Counted from the stretch's first letter, positions 27,512 to 37,863 are shown. The stretch is 64,000 nucleotides of DNA from Persicitalea sp963803495 (GCA_963803495.1 CAWDMP010000002.1:5146001-5210000); one strand, 5' to 3'. Made by a program: numbers and translations. The notes: a model not told the origin generated them from the letters alone.

Positions 27512-29920
27512 ATGCGATTATTATTTACTTGCTGTCTTGTTTTTGCTTCCACTTTCGCCATTGGCCAAAGTACCTTCACCGTTAGCGGATTTGTGCGGGA
27601 GTCGGGGAGCCAGGAGCAACTGCCGGGCGTCAACGTGTACGTACCCGGTACCCCCTACGGCGCGGTGACGAATACCTACGGATTTTATTCACTCACGATG
27701 CCCGCCAGCGACACGCTTCGGCTGCATTATTCTTTCGTGGGGTATGAAAAGACGATCAAGGAATTTGAATTTAATAAGGACACGCAAATCAATGTGCAAC
27801 TGACCAGCGTCAACCAGCTGGAAGAGGTGACGATTTCGGCGCGGCGGCAAGAGGACTACGTGAGCCGCTCGCCCCAAATGAGCACCATCGAAATCCCGAT
27901 CGAGCAAATCAAAAAGGTACCTGCATTTTTTGGAGAGAAAGACGTCCTGAAAGTACTGCAACTCATGCCCGGCGTCCAGAAAGGTACCGAAGGACAAACG
28001 GGCCTCTACGTACGCGGCGGCGGACCCGACCAAAACCTGATCATCCTCGACGATGCCGTGGTGTACAACGCCAGCCACCTATTTGGTTTTTTCTCCATTT
28101 TCAACAGCGACGCTCTCCGAAGCGTCGAGCTGACCAAGGGCGGCTTTCCTTCGCAGTACGGCGGGAGGCTGTCTTCGGTGCTGGACATGAACATGAAGGA
28201 GGGGAGCAAAGACAAACTCCACGGGGAGGGCGGCATCGGCCTGATTTCGTCCCGACTGACCCTGGAAGGGCCGATTGCCAAGGGGAAATCCTCGTTCCTG
28301 ATTTCGGGCCGACGTACCTACATCGACGTACTGGCCGCGCCACTTATCGCCTCGCAGCAGGCCGGCCAAACCACGAAGGTCAAGCCGGGCTACTACTTCT
28401 ACGATCTCAACGCTAAGGTCAACTACGATTTTGGGCAAAAGGACAAGGTATACCTCAGCGGGTACTTCGGTCGCGATCGTTTCTACGCCAACGAAACCGG
28501 ACCCAACGTCGAGTCGCGCAATGGGTTGAATTGGGGCAATGCTACCGCCACGCTTCGCTGGAACCACCTGTTTGGGCAGCGTTTGTTTGCCAATACGTCT
28601 TTAATCGCGAGTAATTTTAATTTTGGGGTGTCAGCCTATAATAAAAACTTGGCTCAGAACGGGGGCATTAGTGATGAGTTTAGCCTGGAATATAATTCGC
28701 AGATTCGGGATTTCAGCATCAAGACCGACTTTGATTTTTACCCCAACGTCCGCCACGCCATAAAGTTTGGGGCGCAACTCACCGCCCACCGCTTTGTGCC
28801 CTCGGCCCTGGCCATCGCCGGTTCTTTCCTCAACGAGTCGATCGAACGCTCGGTTACGCCGGTCAATAGCCTCGAAGGCGGACTGTATGTGCAAGACGTC
28901 TGGCAGCCGTTTCCTGCTCTGAAGATGAATGTGGGGATGCGGATGAGTACTTTCCAAACCGAATCCAAAACGTTTGTGCGTCCCGAGCCGCGCTTTTCGG
29001 CGGCGCTGCGGCTGGCCGAAGATTTCTCGTTCAAAGCTTCCTACGCCCGCATGAATCAGTACGTTCACCTGCTTTCCAATACCGGGCTGGGCTTGCCCAC
29101 CGACCTGTGGGTACCCACCACCGACCGCGTCGACCCGCAGCAGTCCGACCAGGTAGCGATCGGCTTTGCCAAAGACCTCGAACGTCCGGCCCTGACGTTG
29201 ACCTGGGAAGGGTACTACAAAAACATGGACCGGATTCTGAGCTACAAAGAAGGCTCGTCGTTCCTGAGCCTGTCGGGCGATAACGCCAACGAACTAAGCT
29301 GGGAAGATAACGTCACGGCCGGGCGCGGCTGGTCGTACGGTACCGAGTTTCTGGTGCAGAAAAAGACCGGACGCTTATCGGGCTGGGTGGGCTACACGCT
29401 CTCGTGGACCAAATGGCAGTTTCCTGAGCTGAACTTTGGCGAGATATTCTTCCCCCGCTACGACCGCCGCCACGACCTTTCGGTGGTGGGGATTTACGAG
29501 TTGAGCAAACGAATTACGCTGTCGAGTACCTGGGTATATGGTACGGGCAACGCGCTGACGCTGCCCCTTTCCCGATTCAATGCGTACGGTGATAACCTGT
29601 CGACTCAATCGTTCCGGCCGGACCAACTGAATTGGTTTGGCAGGAGTGTCAATGAATACGGGGCCAAAAATAGCTTCCGCGCCGAGTCATACCATCGGCT
29701 GGATGTCGCCATCCAGTTTCACAAAAAAATGAAGCGGCACGAGCGTACCTGGGAGTTTGGGGTATACAATGCCTACAACCGCCGGAATCCGTTTTTTTAT
29801 CAGCTGGGTAGTGAAGAGCGGCCCACCTTCGGCAATGGATCGCAATCCAGTAAGACGGTCTTACAAAGGGTATCTCTTTTTCCGTTCATCCCTTCAATTA
29901 GCTACAACTTTAAATTTTGA
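27512..29920 (+). CDS. TonB-dependent receptor with carboxypeptidase-regulatory-like domain
   Basis: An 802-residue outer membrane receptor: a Sec signal (STFAIGQ), a CarboxypepD_reg-like beta-sandwich (FTVSGFVRESGSQEQLPGVN), a plug domain (PGVQKGTEGQTGLYVRGGGP, then LIILDDAVVYNASHLFGFFS) and a 22-strand barrel ending in a terminal Phe. It is followed 44 bases later by the DUF4249 lipoprotein, a standard pair in Bacteroidota. The cargo is not known. Its Met start gives a clean signal peptide. Confidence 0.93.
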   Translation: MRLLFTCCLVFASTFAIGQSTFTVSGFVRESGSQEQLPGVNVYVPGTPYGAVTNTYGFYSLTMPASDTLRLHYSFVGYEKTIKEFEFNKDTQINVQLTSVNQLEEVTISARRQEDYVSRSPQMSTIEIPIEQIKKVPAFFGEKDVLKVLQLMPGVQKGTEGQTGLYVRGGGPDQNLIILDDAVVYNASHLFGFFSIFNSDALRSVELTKGGFPSQYGGRLSSVLDMNMKEGSKDKLHGEGGIGLISSRLTLEGPIAKGKSSFLISGRRTYIDVLAAPLIASQQAGQTTKVKPGYYFYDLNAKVNYDFGQKDKVYLSGYFGRDRFYANETGPNVESRNGLNWGNATATLRWNHLFGQRLFANTSLIASNFNFGVSAYNKNLAQNGGISDEFSLEYNSQIRDFSIKTDFDFYPNVRHAIKFGAQLTAHRFVPSALAIAGSFLNESIERSVTPVNSLEGGLYVQDVWQPFPALKMNVGMRMSTFQTESKTFVRPEPRFSAALRLAEDFSFKASYARMNQYVHLLSNTGLGLPTDLWVPTTDRVDPQQSDQVAIGFAKDLERPALTLTWEGYYKNMDRILSYKEGSSFLSLSGDNANELSWEDNVTAGRGWSYGTEFLVQKKTGRLSGWVGYTLSWTKWQFPELNFGEIFFPRYDRRHDLSVVGIYELSKRITLSSTWVYGTGNALTLPLSRFNAYGDNLSTQSFRPDQLNWFGRSVNEYGAKNSFRAESYHRLDVAIQFHKKMKRHERTWEFGVYNAYNRRNPFFYQLGSEERPTFGNGSQSSKTVLQRVSLFPFIPSISYNFKF

Positions 29921-29964
29921 GTGGTCAGCTTTTTAGGTACCTGATTATTCCATCCGACAAAATC

Positions 29965-30968
29965 ATGAAATCAAAAACGTACTCCATTTTTCTCTTTACG
30001 TTGCTGGTCCTGACTTCCTGCGACTCGCTGGTGCAGACCGTACCGGAAGACAAACTGACCAAAGTCGATTCCCAGCTGACGATGTTCGGGTTTATATCGC
30101 CCGCAGGATACCATCATACGTATCAAAGTAAGCCAGACCAGCCCGATCCTGAGTACCTACACCCACAGTGGAAGTCTTCACGGTATTCGACGGGGATAGC
30201 ATCAGAACTGGCGATCCGTTACCGATCGCCCAGGTTACGATAAGCGACGGTCAGGCACGTAACGCTGCCGTTTCAAAAAAAGGATCTGGTGTATGCGAGC
30301 TCCCGACGAGCCAGTTTCCAATCAGAGCGGTCAGCAATACACCCTGACCGCCACCGACGGCAAGCGGATCATTACCGCCAGCTGTACCGTTCCGAAGGAG
30401 CAGTACCGATAAAAAGTTCACGTTGGATACGATCATATCCAAGCGGTTTGGGAATAGACTGGACACGGCACTGGTCGCTACATTTACTTGGGATGATGTG
30501 GCTGGAATGGCAACTATTATAGGGTGAAGGCTTACGAGGAAATTGAGGTACCTTATTTCACGTTTGTAGCAGCGGAAAAAAAGTATTACGAGAAAAGAAG
30601 CCGCATCCAAGCGTTCTTTAGTAATGGCGGAACGAGTTTCGTAGCGACTTACAGAACGATGTCAACCTCGATGGAAATGGGTTTGCCTCTCCAAGATTCG
30701 AAAGGAGAATAGGTAGAAACGCCAACTATTACAACTATCCCTATGTAAATAACGCAACGGCTCGAACCCACAAAGCAGCCATTCAGCCTGGGGGTGTATT
30801 TGCAATTGCTACAATACCGATGCCGACTACTTCAAGTACCATCGCTCGTTACGTTTGCAAAACGGCGAGAATCCGTTTACTGAGCCCTCGCTGATCTATA
30901 CCAATGTCAAAGGGGGCCTTGGTATCTTTGCCAGTTATAATATGAGTACCCAGTTCATAAAGCCGTAA
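29965..30968 (+). pseudogene. DUF4249 lipoprotein gene, broken by several indels
   Basis: The ATG at 29965 opens a lipoprotein signal (LLVLTSC). Family-like segments then appear in alternating frames: FGFISP, then QDTIIRIKVSQTSPILSTYT, then DPLPIAQVTISDGQ, then a long stretch around KKDLVYALPTSQFPIRAGQQ, and finally the typical C-terminus ENPFTEPSLIYTNV plus GGLGIFASY ending at 30968. At least four frame changes are needed. DUF4249 proteins sit at the mouth of the neighbouring TonB receptor. The codons between shifts look intact, so either recent decay or poor sequence quality would explain it. Confidence 0.7.
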
Positions 30969-31025
30969 GTCTCTGCTCAAGATTTGTGATACCTTTGTCT
31001 TTTGTTATTTAAGATTCCAGAAACC

Positions 31026-31199
31026 GTGAAAAAAATACTAGCCCTATTACTCCTCGCTGCCAGCCTCTACGCCTGCGGCGACAACGACTCGACCCAAAAC
31101 GTCCGCGACAACGAAACGCCCGTCATGGCCGAGGACGAGGTCGACAATCGCCAGATCACGCCCGATACCCTGGCGATCGACACGATGCAGGTTCGCTGA
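31026..31199 (+). CDS. Small hypothetical lipoprotein
   Basis: From a GTG start at 31026 the product is 57 residues: a lipoprotein signal (ALLLLAASLYAC) and a short acidic tail (DNETPVMAEDEVDNRQ). It starts 57 bases past the DUF4249 gene and has its own strong terminator. Function unknown; it may be a cell-envelope spacer lipoprotein. Confidence 0.6.
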   Translation: MKKILALLLLAASLYACGDNDSTQNVRDNETPVMAEDEVDNRQITPDTLAIDTMQVR

Positions 31200-31213
31200 G
31201 CGTAATCTGCGAC

Positions 31214-31256
31214 AAAAAAAAGCGGGACCAGGATGAGATTCTGGCCCCGCTTTTTT
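31214..31256 (+). terminator. Rho-independent terminator
   Basis: The stem AAAAAAGCGGG/CCCGCTTTTTT extends into CCAG/CTGG around a 9-base loop and ends in a T run. It closes the small lipoprotein transcript and, since A runs precede it, also serves the converging DUF4142 gene. Confidence 0.85.
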
Positions 31257-31285
31257 ATTGGATTATCAATCTTTGGCGATCCGCC

Positions 31286-31848
31286 TTAGTCGATCATATT
31301 TTCAATCGACTCGACTTTTTGCAGGTGGGCTCGCAACGAAGGCAACATTTTGGCGGCAAATGCCTTCAAATCGGCATTCTTGCCATCCTCGGCTTGCTCT
31401 TCAAACTTCTCGATGTCCTCTTTGTGGTCTTTAACCGTAAACTCGACGTAGGCTTCATCGAAATTCTTGCCTGTTTTCTTGCTCAATTCCTCGTACTTTT
31501 CCTGCATAGTCGTTGCCCAACGTGGTAGGGCAGCATGATGTTCTTCTGCATGGCTAGTGACTTCAGACTCGTCGTTGACTTTGCTGTGATCGTCGACCAT
31601 CATCTTACCGAAGTCCTTTCACCTGCTTGCGATGCATCCGTTCATTTGGGCTAGCTCACCCAGTTTCACTTCCAACATGCCACCGTTGGCGACCTCTACG
31701 GCAAACTCTGCGCGTCTTCCATGTCATCACTGAGGTTGTCTTCGTTGATTTCCTCCGCTTGCTCGGTGCTGTCGTTGTTGTCGTTGTCGCAGGCAACCGT
31801 GGCAAATACCGAGGCGGCCAGCATGATATTGAATGCTAATTTCTTCAT
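31286..31848 (-). pseudogene. DUF4142 lipoprotein gene, broken by several indels
   Basis: The C-terminal part (31603-31286) is intact and typical of DUF4142: FGKMMVDDHSKVN, then LSKKTGKNFDEAYVEF and DHKEDIEKFEEQA. Upstream in other frames is its N-terminus from the ATG at 31848: a lipoprotein signal (ASVFATVAC), an acidic linker, then EFAVEVANGGMLEVKLGELA. Joining them needs about three single-base corrections between 31605 and 31740. The family forms ferritin-like helical bundles in the periplasm and is induced by stress in several species; its role is unclear. Confidence 0.7.
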
Positions 31849-31950
31849 TGTGTTTGTGGTTGTTTATTTGGGGAAATATTGAATAAAATGCTTTCCTAAA
31901 ACTTCCGTGCCAAATCTTGACATGTACCCTTCGTCCTGGGCTTGGATGCA

Positions 31951-31989
31951 TTTGCGGAAGGTTCGAATTAGCTTTATTATGTATATTTG
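31951..31989 (+). promoter_or_regulatory. Possible promoter of the polyphosphate glucokinase gene
   Basis: TATATTTG at 31982-31989 is a perfect TAnnTTTG -7 box, 23 bases before the ATG at 32013. A TTTG lies at 31951-31954, but the spacing of 27 bases is longer than usual, so the -33 assignment is weak. Confidence 0.4.
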
Positions 31990-32012
31990 GCCTTCTTTTC
32001 AAAACAATTTTC

Positions 32013-32753
32013 ATGGAAATATTAGGTATAGACATTGGCGGCTCGGGCATTAAAGGTGCTCCGGTAGATATAGAAAAAGGCGAACTCACGGGCGAGCGAT
32101 TCAGGATACCGACTCCGTCGCCTTCCAAGCCCGAGGCGGTCGCCAAGGTAGTAAAGGAGATCGTAGAGCACTTCAACTGGACCGGCCCGGTGGGCTGTGG
32201 CTTCCCGACGGTCATCGACAAGGGCATTGCCCGCGGCCACAGCAACATGGACCCCGAGTGGGTGGGCGTGCACATCGACGATTTGTTTGCCAAAGCCACC
32301 GGGCAGCCCTTCCGCGTCATCAACGACGCCGATGCGGCCGGACTAGCCGAAATGAGTTTTGGCTCGGGTGTCGACAAGGAGGGTTTGGTGTTTGTGCTCA
32401 CGCTGGGTACAGGCATCGGCTCGGGTGTATTTCACGACGGTACCCTGCTGCCCAACTTCGAGTTGGGCCGACTGCTGCATACCAACGGCAAACCCATCGA
32501 GTACTACGCCTCCGATGCCGCCCGCAAGCGCAAAGGCCACAGCTACAAAAAATGGGGCAAGCGGCTCGACGTTTTCATGCACCACATCGTACGGCTGTTT
32601 TCGCCCGACCTGATCATTCTGGGCGGCGGAGCCAGCAAGAAGTACCACAAGTTTCAGGACAGCCTCACGATCGACGTCCCGATCCTGGTCGCCGAAAGCC
32701 GTAACGAGGCTGGCATCATCGGCGCCGCCATGGCCGCTAAGAAGATTGTGTAA
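32013..32753 (+). CDS. ppgK: Polyphosphate glucokinase (ROK family)
   Basis: The product of 246 residues starts MEILGIDIGGSGIKGAPVD, the phosphate-binding loop of ROK kinases. GFPTVIDKGIARGHSNMDPEW, NDADAAGLAE and TLGTGIGSGVF match the polyphosphate-glucose phosphotransferase subgroup. It phosphorylates glucose to glucose 6-phosphate using polyphosphate, often also ATP. The start was chosen at 32013 because it follows a -7 box and because the in-frame extension upstream is non-coding in character. It is monocistronic, with an inverted repeat downstream. Confidence 0.9.
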   Translation: MEILGIDIGGSGIKGAPVDIEKGELTGERFRIPTPSPSKPEAVAKVVKEIVEHFNWTGPVGCGFPTVIDKGIARGHSNMDPEWVGVHIDDLFAKATGQPFRVINDADAAGLAEMSFGSGVDKEGLVFVLTLGTGIGSGVFHDGTLLPNFELGRLLHTNGKPIEYYASDAARKRKGHSYKKWGKRLDVFMHHIVRLFSPDLIILGGGASKKYHKFQDSLTIDVPILVAESRNEAGIIGAAMAAKKIV

Positions 32754-32774
32754 TGAGGAGTGAGGAGATGGTTC

Positions 32775-32807
32775 AACGCTGACAGCGTTCAAAACGTTGT
32801 CAGCGTT
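32775..32807. repeat. Inverted repeat after ppgK
   Basis: Two 15-base arms, AACGCTGACAGCGTT and AACGTTGTCAGCGTT, pair with one mismatch around three bases, and the left arm is itself a palindrome. It lies 22 bases past the ppgK stop. There is no T run, so it may be a member of the interspersed palindrome family rather than a classical terminator. Confidence 0.65.
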
Positions 32808-32884
32808 ATACTCGTAACGATACCTGGTTGGCAGTAACTCTAACTCTGTGCCATATTGACTCCTTAACTTTATGCCTCCTTCAC

Positions 32885-33031
32885 TCAAAATATCACCATA
32901 TACAAAAACAGCGCTACCAACAATACCGCTACGATCTGAATCCAGCGGCTTTGCCTGGGGAATTCGTAGCTGCAAATCGGGCAGGTACTGCTATCCGCGT
33001 CGATCATCATGGCGCAGGAGGGGCATTCCAT
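32885..33031 (-). CDS. 48-residue zinc-ribbon membrane protein
   Basis: Starting at ATG 33031 the product begins MECPSCAMMIDADSSTCPIC, a compact two-CxxC zinc ribbon, then SYEFPRQSRW and one C-terminal membrane helix to the stop at 32885. This zinc-ribbon plus tail-anchor layout is common among small bacterial proteins. The four cysteines and the perfect stop after the helix make it convincing despite the small size. It converges on ppgK. Role unknown. Confidence 0.75.
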   Translation of the reverse strand: MECPSCAMMIDADSSTCPICSYEFPRQSRWIQIVAVLLVALFLYMVIF

Positions 33032-33156
33032 TGTTATTTTTGCTCATAGGGTAGGGGTGTGGATCTAGTTGATAGCTAAGTTAGGTTGGTGATTTTTGAG
33101 ACGATGAACAAACACTTTCCGCAGAAAACAATTCGACTGAGCGGCTTACTATTCAA

Positions 33157-34074
33157 ATGCAGCAAAGTACCAGTAACTCTGACCGTAATTTTGTGATTGG
33201 CCTTTTGGATCGGGCTTCCCGTATTTCCTGGCAAAGCTTGTACCGCATCTCTACGGTGCTTAGTCGCATCGTTTTCGGTTGGGTAGGGTACCGCAAAAAG
33301 GTAATCCTGCAAAATCTGCGCCATAGTTTTCCTGACAAGTCAGCGGCTGAAATCGATCAAATCGGAGAGAGGTACTACCGGCACCTGACCGACCTGATCG
33401 TCGAGACGATCAAACTCCGCACCGCCACGGCCGAGGAAGTACTGGCCCGCGTGGTGGGCGACATCAGCCTCGTGGATCGGCTTTACGCCCAAAACCGTAG
33501 TCTGCTGTTTCTGATGGGCCACCGGGGCAACTGGGAAACCGCCAACTTATTCTCCTCCCTGCGGTTTTCGCACGAGTGTATCGTCGTGTACCGTCCGCTG
33601 AGCAACCGCGCCTTCGACCAGTGGTTCATCGACCTCAGGACGCGCTTCGGGGCTCGGCTGGTACCGATGGATGCCATCGCCGACGAACTTCGCAAGCCCC
33701 GCACCCGGCCCTTCGCCCTGGTACTGGCCAACGACCAGTCGCCGCCGCCGGACTCGGCCTATTGGACCACCTTCCTGCACCAGGATACGGGCTTCTTCCG
33801 GGGAGGTGAAATCATATCCCGCCGCTACAATCTGCCGGTACTCTACGCCGATTTCAGACGAAACGAAACGCGGCGCGGATTCTACGACGTCGAGATTTCG
33901 CTCCTCGCCGATGCACCCCAGAACTGCAAACGCAACGAGATTCTGGAAGCGCAAATCAGGATTCTGGAGCGCGACATCCGGGCCCAGCCCTTCAACTGGC
34001 TGTGGAGCCACAAGCGTTGGAAACACCGCCGTCCTGAATCCTTCAAAGTTGCCCCAAAGCCCAAAGTACCCTGA
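33157..34074 (+). CDS. Lysophospholipid/lipid A acyltransferase family protein (LpxL/HtrB-like)
   Basis: A 305-residue protein with the family hallmarks: an N-terminal hydrophobic stretch, the HxxxxE acyltransferase motif in GHRGNWETANL, RPLSNRAFD, and LANDQSPP followed by TTFLHQDTGFFRGGEII. LpxL-type enzymes add a secondary acyl chain to lipid A at the inner membrane. Many Bacteroidota copies act instead on ornithine or other lipids, so the substrate is open. The carrier-HEAT fusion gene follows by 74 bases. Confidence 0.87.
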   Translation: MQQSTSNSDRNFVIGLLDRASRISWQSLYRISTVLSRIVFGWVGYRKKVILQNLRHSFPDKSAAEIDQIGERYYRHLTDLIVETIKLRTATAEEVLARVVGDISLVDRLYAQNRSLLFLMGHRGNWETANLFSSLRFSHECIVVYRPLSNRAFDQWFIDLRTRFGARLVPMDAIADELRKPRTRPFALVLANDQSPPPDSAYWTTFLHQDTGFFRGGEIISRRYNLPVLYADFRRNETRRGFYDVEISLLADAPQNCKRNEILEAQIRILERDIRAQPFNWLWSHKRWKHRRPESFKVAPKPKVP

Positions 34075-34148
34075 ATCCGTTTGATTCTTGCCGGGCAGGT
34101 CGTAAATTGGGGCCCTTCGCCGCCCCGGCGTGTTAACCCCCGTTTCGA

Positions 34149-37100
34149 TTGGAAACCTCATTGACCCCAGCCGGAGAGAATAGCCGCCCGACGGATCGCC
34201 GCCCGACGGATCGCCGCCCGACAGATCGCCGTCCGCTGGTATTATTCTTCCTGCACAACTTCTTTATCAGCATCGGTACCGTGCTCATTTACGTGTGTGC
34301 CACCGTGCTGCTGTTGCAAAACAATCCTGATTTATCGTTGCCGCTGGGCTATTTTCTGGCGGCGGTAGGTTGTGTAGGCGTGGGCAAAGCTTACGAGTAC
34401 TTCGAGCATCGCCTGTCGCTCAAAAAGCTGGTAAGGGGCGTGATGCTGGTGACGGTGGCCGTCGTGGTGCTTATGTCGGCGGGGCTCTACCTGCTCGATC
34501 CTTTTGTGGAAGCGGTCGTATTGCTGATCGGATACCGCACGATCTACCTGCTGTCGGGCCTGGAATTCTGGGGACTTTCGGCGCTGGTATTCGATGTGCG
34601 GCAGAGCAAGCGCATTTTCGGCATCATCGGTTCCGGCGACCTGCCCGCCAAAGCGATCGGGGCCATTTTAGTCGTACTGATCCACTCGGCTTATTCACTC
34701 TACATTCTGCTTTGGATTGCCTCGGTGGCGTTTTTGCTGGCACTGTTGGTCCAAAATCTCACGTTCCGGTTCACGGCCATTCCCGACCACCACGCCGCCC
34801 GCAAGCGCCCGCCGGGTGCGGTACTGGCCCCGCGGCTGATCGACCGTTTCTTTGGAGGTAGCTGGATGGTGTTTGCGCTTTGCATGGGGATGGTATTCAT
34901 TTCGGCGGCTGCTATTTTCATCGAGTACGGATTTTTCATCAACGTCAAGCACAAGTACCATGATGAGGGCGACGTGATGTCCTACATTGGGTACCTGCTC
35001 GCCTTGGCTTTCGGAGCCGCAACGATCATCAAGCTGGCTTTATCGAGCCGGGTCATCGATCGTTTCGGGCTGGGTAGGGTACTGGTGTTTTTGCCGATCG
35101 GCACGGCGGTGGCCTCGCTGCTGCTGTACGGATTTTCCTTTTTGCAACCCAGCGAAATCGTGCTGCTGAATATGTTCAGCGGCTTGTACATCTTTTTTGA
35201 AATCCTGCGCAAGACTACCTATGACCCGGTGTTCCTGGTCATGTTTCAGCCGCTCTTCCTTACCCAAAGGTTAAAAGCGCATACCCTGGCCAAAGGTATT
35301 TACGAACCGCTGGGCATGGCGCTCACGGGACTGATCACGCTCGTGGCCTATCTTGGGCATCTGCATTTCGATGCGGTATCGTTCCTGTTCATTCTGGGAT
35401 TCGCCCTGCTGGGTTTTTACTTTCTGGCCAAAGCCCGCCGCCACTACCTCGTCGAACTCCAACAAGCGCTCAACAAACGGTTCCTGAATGAGAAAGACCT
35501 TGTTTTTCAACACGATGCCGAAGCCATCGTGGTCAGTAAACTGGACAGCGAATTGCCGAGTGATGTACTGTTTTCGGTCGATTGGCTGGCCGAGTACCGG
35601 CCCTCACGGCTGTCGAATGCGTATCCTGCCCTGCTGCAGAATCCGTCTCCGGCGGTGCGGCGCCAAACGCTGCTTACCCTACTGAAACAGGGCGTACCTT
35701 ACGATCCGGCGGAGCTTTTCCGGTTGGCCAGTCAGGAATCTGAGCCGAATAACCGGCCTTTGTACGGTCAAATTGCCTGCACTCAGGCTACTATCAGCGA
35801 AGGACAGGCGCTTGCTTTTCTTAACTCCCAGGATTTGACGATTGCGCAGGGCGGTGTGGTCGGTTGCCGCAAAGCCGCGACGCTTCGGCGATCAAACCGA
35901 TGCCACCCTCAGGTACCTGGCCGACTCCGATTACGATGCGGACAAGCTGGCCCTGCTCGCTATTCTGAGCCAAATAAAAGCGCCTGATTACGAAGATTTT
36001 ATCGTCGACTGCCTGCAAAGTACCTCGTTCGAAATCAAGGACAAGGCCATCGGCGTGGCGGCGTTGGTCCCTTCGGATGCCTTGGCTACAGTACTGTTTT
36101 CCCTTACTCAAGACCGCGACTACGACAAGCAGTCGGTACTGGGCCTGTTCGAGATGGGCGAAAAAGGGGTACCCTGGTTGAAGAAAATCGCCGATGGCGG
36201 CGAGCCGCACCTGATTCATTTCCTGACCATCGGCTGCGAGCGCTACCGTCGTCCCGATACGTTGCAAATCCTGCTTGCGCTGGTGAGCGGTACCCGGCTG
36301 CGCACCCGCACCGCCGCCCTGCGATCGCTTACCCGGATCGACCCACCGCGTGAGCGGCTGGAGTGATCTGCCCTCGCTGCTTGCGTCCGAATTTGGTTTT
36401 ATCAATCAATTGCTGGCAGGAAAAGTAGAGACCACGGATCAGGAGCTGGCGGTCAGTTTGGACTTTGAAATAGACGAAGCGGTACGCCGGATTTTTTACA
36501 TTCTAATGCTGCAATACGACGCCAAAATGGTCGAGAACGCGATGCTCAACATCGAGCATAGCTCCCGGGAGAAGCGCGCCAATGCGATCGAGATTCTGGA
36601 TAACATCATTCCGCGACAGGAGTACCTGGCCCTGCACAGTTTGCTGGAAACGGACGATGCCGCGCAGGTACTGGATGTGTTCGCGAAGACGGTTTGCCGC
36701 AACGTAACATCCGAACCAATCGTCCCCTTCATCCTCGATGCTGGGGTCGACCGATTCAGCGAATGGACCTAGTGCGCGCCATGGCTACCATGACCAATGT
36801 CAGCCCACTCTGAACCGCTAGACCATTACCGCCACCACGCCAGTGCCCTGCTCAGGGAAGCGGCTGGCCGGAAAACCTACGTCGGGGAAACCGATTTACT
36901 ATTAAAAGATAAAAGCATGGACCATCAGTCGACTACCGCCGCCGTTTCTTCCATCGAGAAGGTAATGGTTTTAAAAAGAACCCAGCTCTTCGAAAACACC
37001 CCGCAAAACGTACTGGCGGCGATCGTCCCGATCATCAGCGAGCATCCCATCGAGCGCGGTGAGGTGATATTCGAAAAGGGTGAGCTTGGAAACTGCATGT

Positions 37101-37399
37101 ACGTCATCTACTCCGGCAAAGTCGCTATTATGGACGGCGAGACCCAACTAGCCGAATTTGGTGCGGACGATATTTTTGGCGAACTGGCTTTGCTCGACAC
37201 CGAAAGCCGCTCGGCCTCGGCGGTGGTGACGGCCGATACTCTGCTGTTCAAAATCGGGCAAGATGATTTTTACGATTTAATGGAAGAGCGCACCGAATTG
37301 CTCAAAAGCGTACTCAGCATCTTGTGTCAGCGCATTCGCCGTCAGAACACCCGGCTCCGCAGCGCCGAAAAGCTCGACGTTGATTTCGGAGGAACTTAA
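34149..37399 (+). CDS. Carrier-HEAT-cyclic nucleotide-binding fusion protein, interrupted by four indels
   Basis: The frames join into one protein of about 1080 residues. Residues 1 to about 440 form a 12-helix carrier resembling ADP/ATP translocase or MFS proteins (FLHNFFISIGTVLIYV, SGLEFWGLSALVFDVRQSKR, FSGLYIFFEILRKTTYDPVF). A HEAT-repeat region follows. The last part is a cyclic nucleotide-binding domain (GEVIFEKGELGNCMYVIYSG, then DDIFGELALLDTESRSASAV). Shifts are at about 35886 (extra C), 36340-36365 (extra base), about 36770 (missing base) and about 36812 (extra base). The start is a TTG at 34149, and the N-terminus has a TDRRP tandem repeat. A carrier gated by a cyclic nucleotide or nucleotide is an inference. 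The sequence may be an intact gene with assembly errors. Confidence 0.75.
34184..34233 (+). repeat. Short tandem repeat coding for TDRRP
   Basis: Three near-identical 15-base units (core CGCCCGACGGATCGC) code for three TDRRP repeats in the N-terminal cytoplasmic tail of the carrier fusion. The units differ by only one or two bases, so copy number may vary between strains. Confidence 0.7.
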
Positions 37400-37476
37400 A
37401 AAAATATAGAAACAAAACCGACCAGAAGGAAAAAGTACGACGGGTGAGTCAGTGGTAAGGTGCAAAACCTTACCGA

Positions 37477-37863
37477 CTAATCGAACTGATAAGACGCGTA
37501 GCCAAACACCCGGTTTGCGCTATCGAATCGAGCCGATTCGGCCACTTTACCATCGACTTCGATTGCTACGGTAATCGAATTTACATTGCTGACGCTGGCA
37601 CCTATCGAAACGATTTCGGCAAACTCGACTCTTTTGCTGATGCTTTGGGTGAAAGGGAGCTTTACCCCTTTAAGTTCGGTTTCGCCACCGGTGTCGTTGG
37701 TGAATTCGATGTCAGCGACACCACCGGGATCGGTCGATGACACTTTATAGGTTATCTTAGCGTCCCTGGGGTAGCCCGCGAAGGGGTCGTTTTGTTTGGC
37801 GCAACCCATCAGGAGTGCTACGCTGAACAGAAGCAAGCTGATTTGCCTTAGCATCTTGTGCAT
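37477..37863 (-). CDS. Hypothetical lipoprotein with an MmpS-like beta fold
   Basis: The 128-residue product has a lipoprotein signal (SVALLMGC, Cys21) and one beta-sandwich domain: KITYKVSSTDPGGVADIEFT, NDTGGETELKGVKLPFTQ and SITVAIEVDGKVAES. The pattern resembles the MmpS/transport-accessory fold of mycobacteria, but that is a resemblance only. It converges with the fusion gene and diverges from the acetolactate decarboxylase gene. Confidence 0.65.
   Translation of the reverse strand: MHKMLRQISLLLFSVALLMGCAKQNDPFAGYPRDAKITYKVSSTDPGGVADIEFTNDTGGETELKGVKLPFTQSISKRVEFAEIVSIGASVSNVNSITVAIEVDGKVAESARFDSANRVFGYASYQFD

Noticed and set aside
32872..33054. Plus-strand gene between ppgK and the acyltransferase
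   Set aside because: The coding signal lies on the minus strand, where a zinc ribbon plus membrane helix is encoded; the plus-strand frame has no recognisable features.
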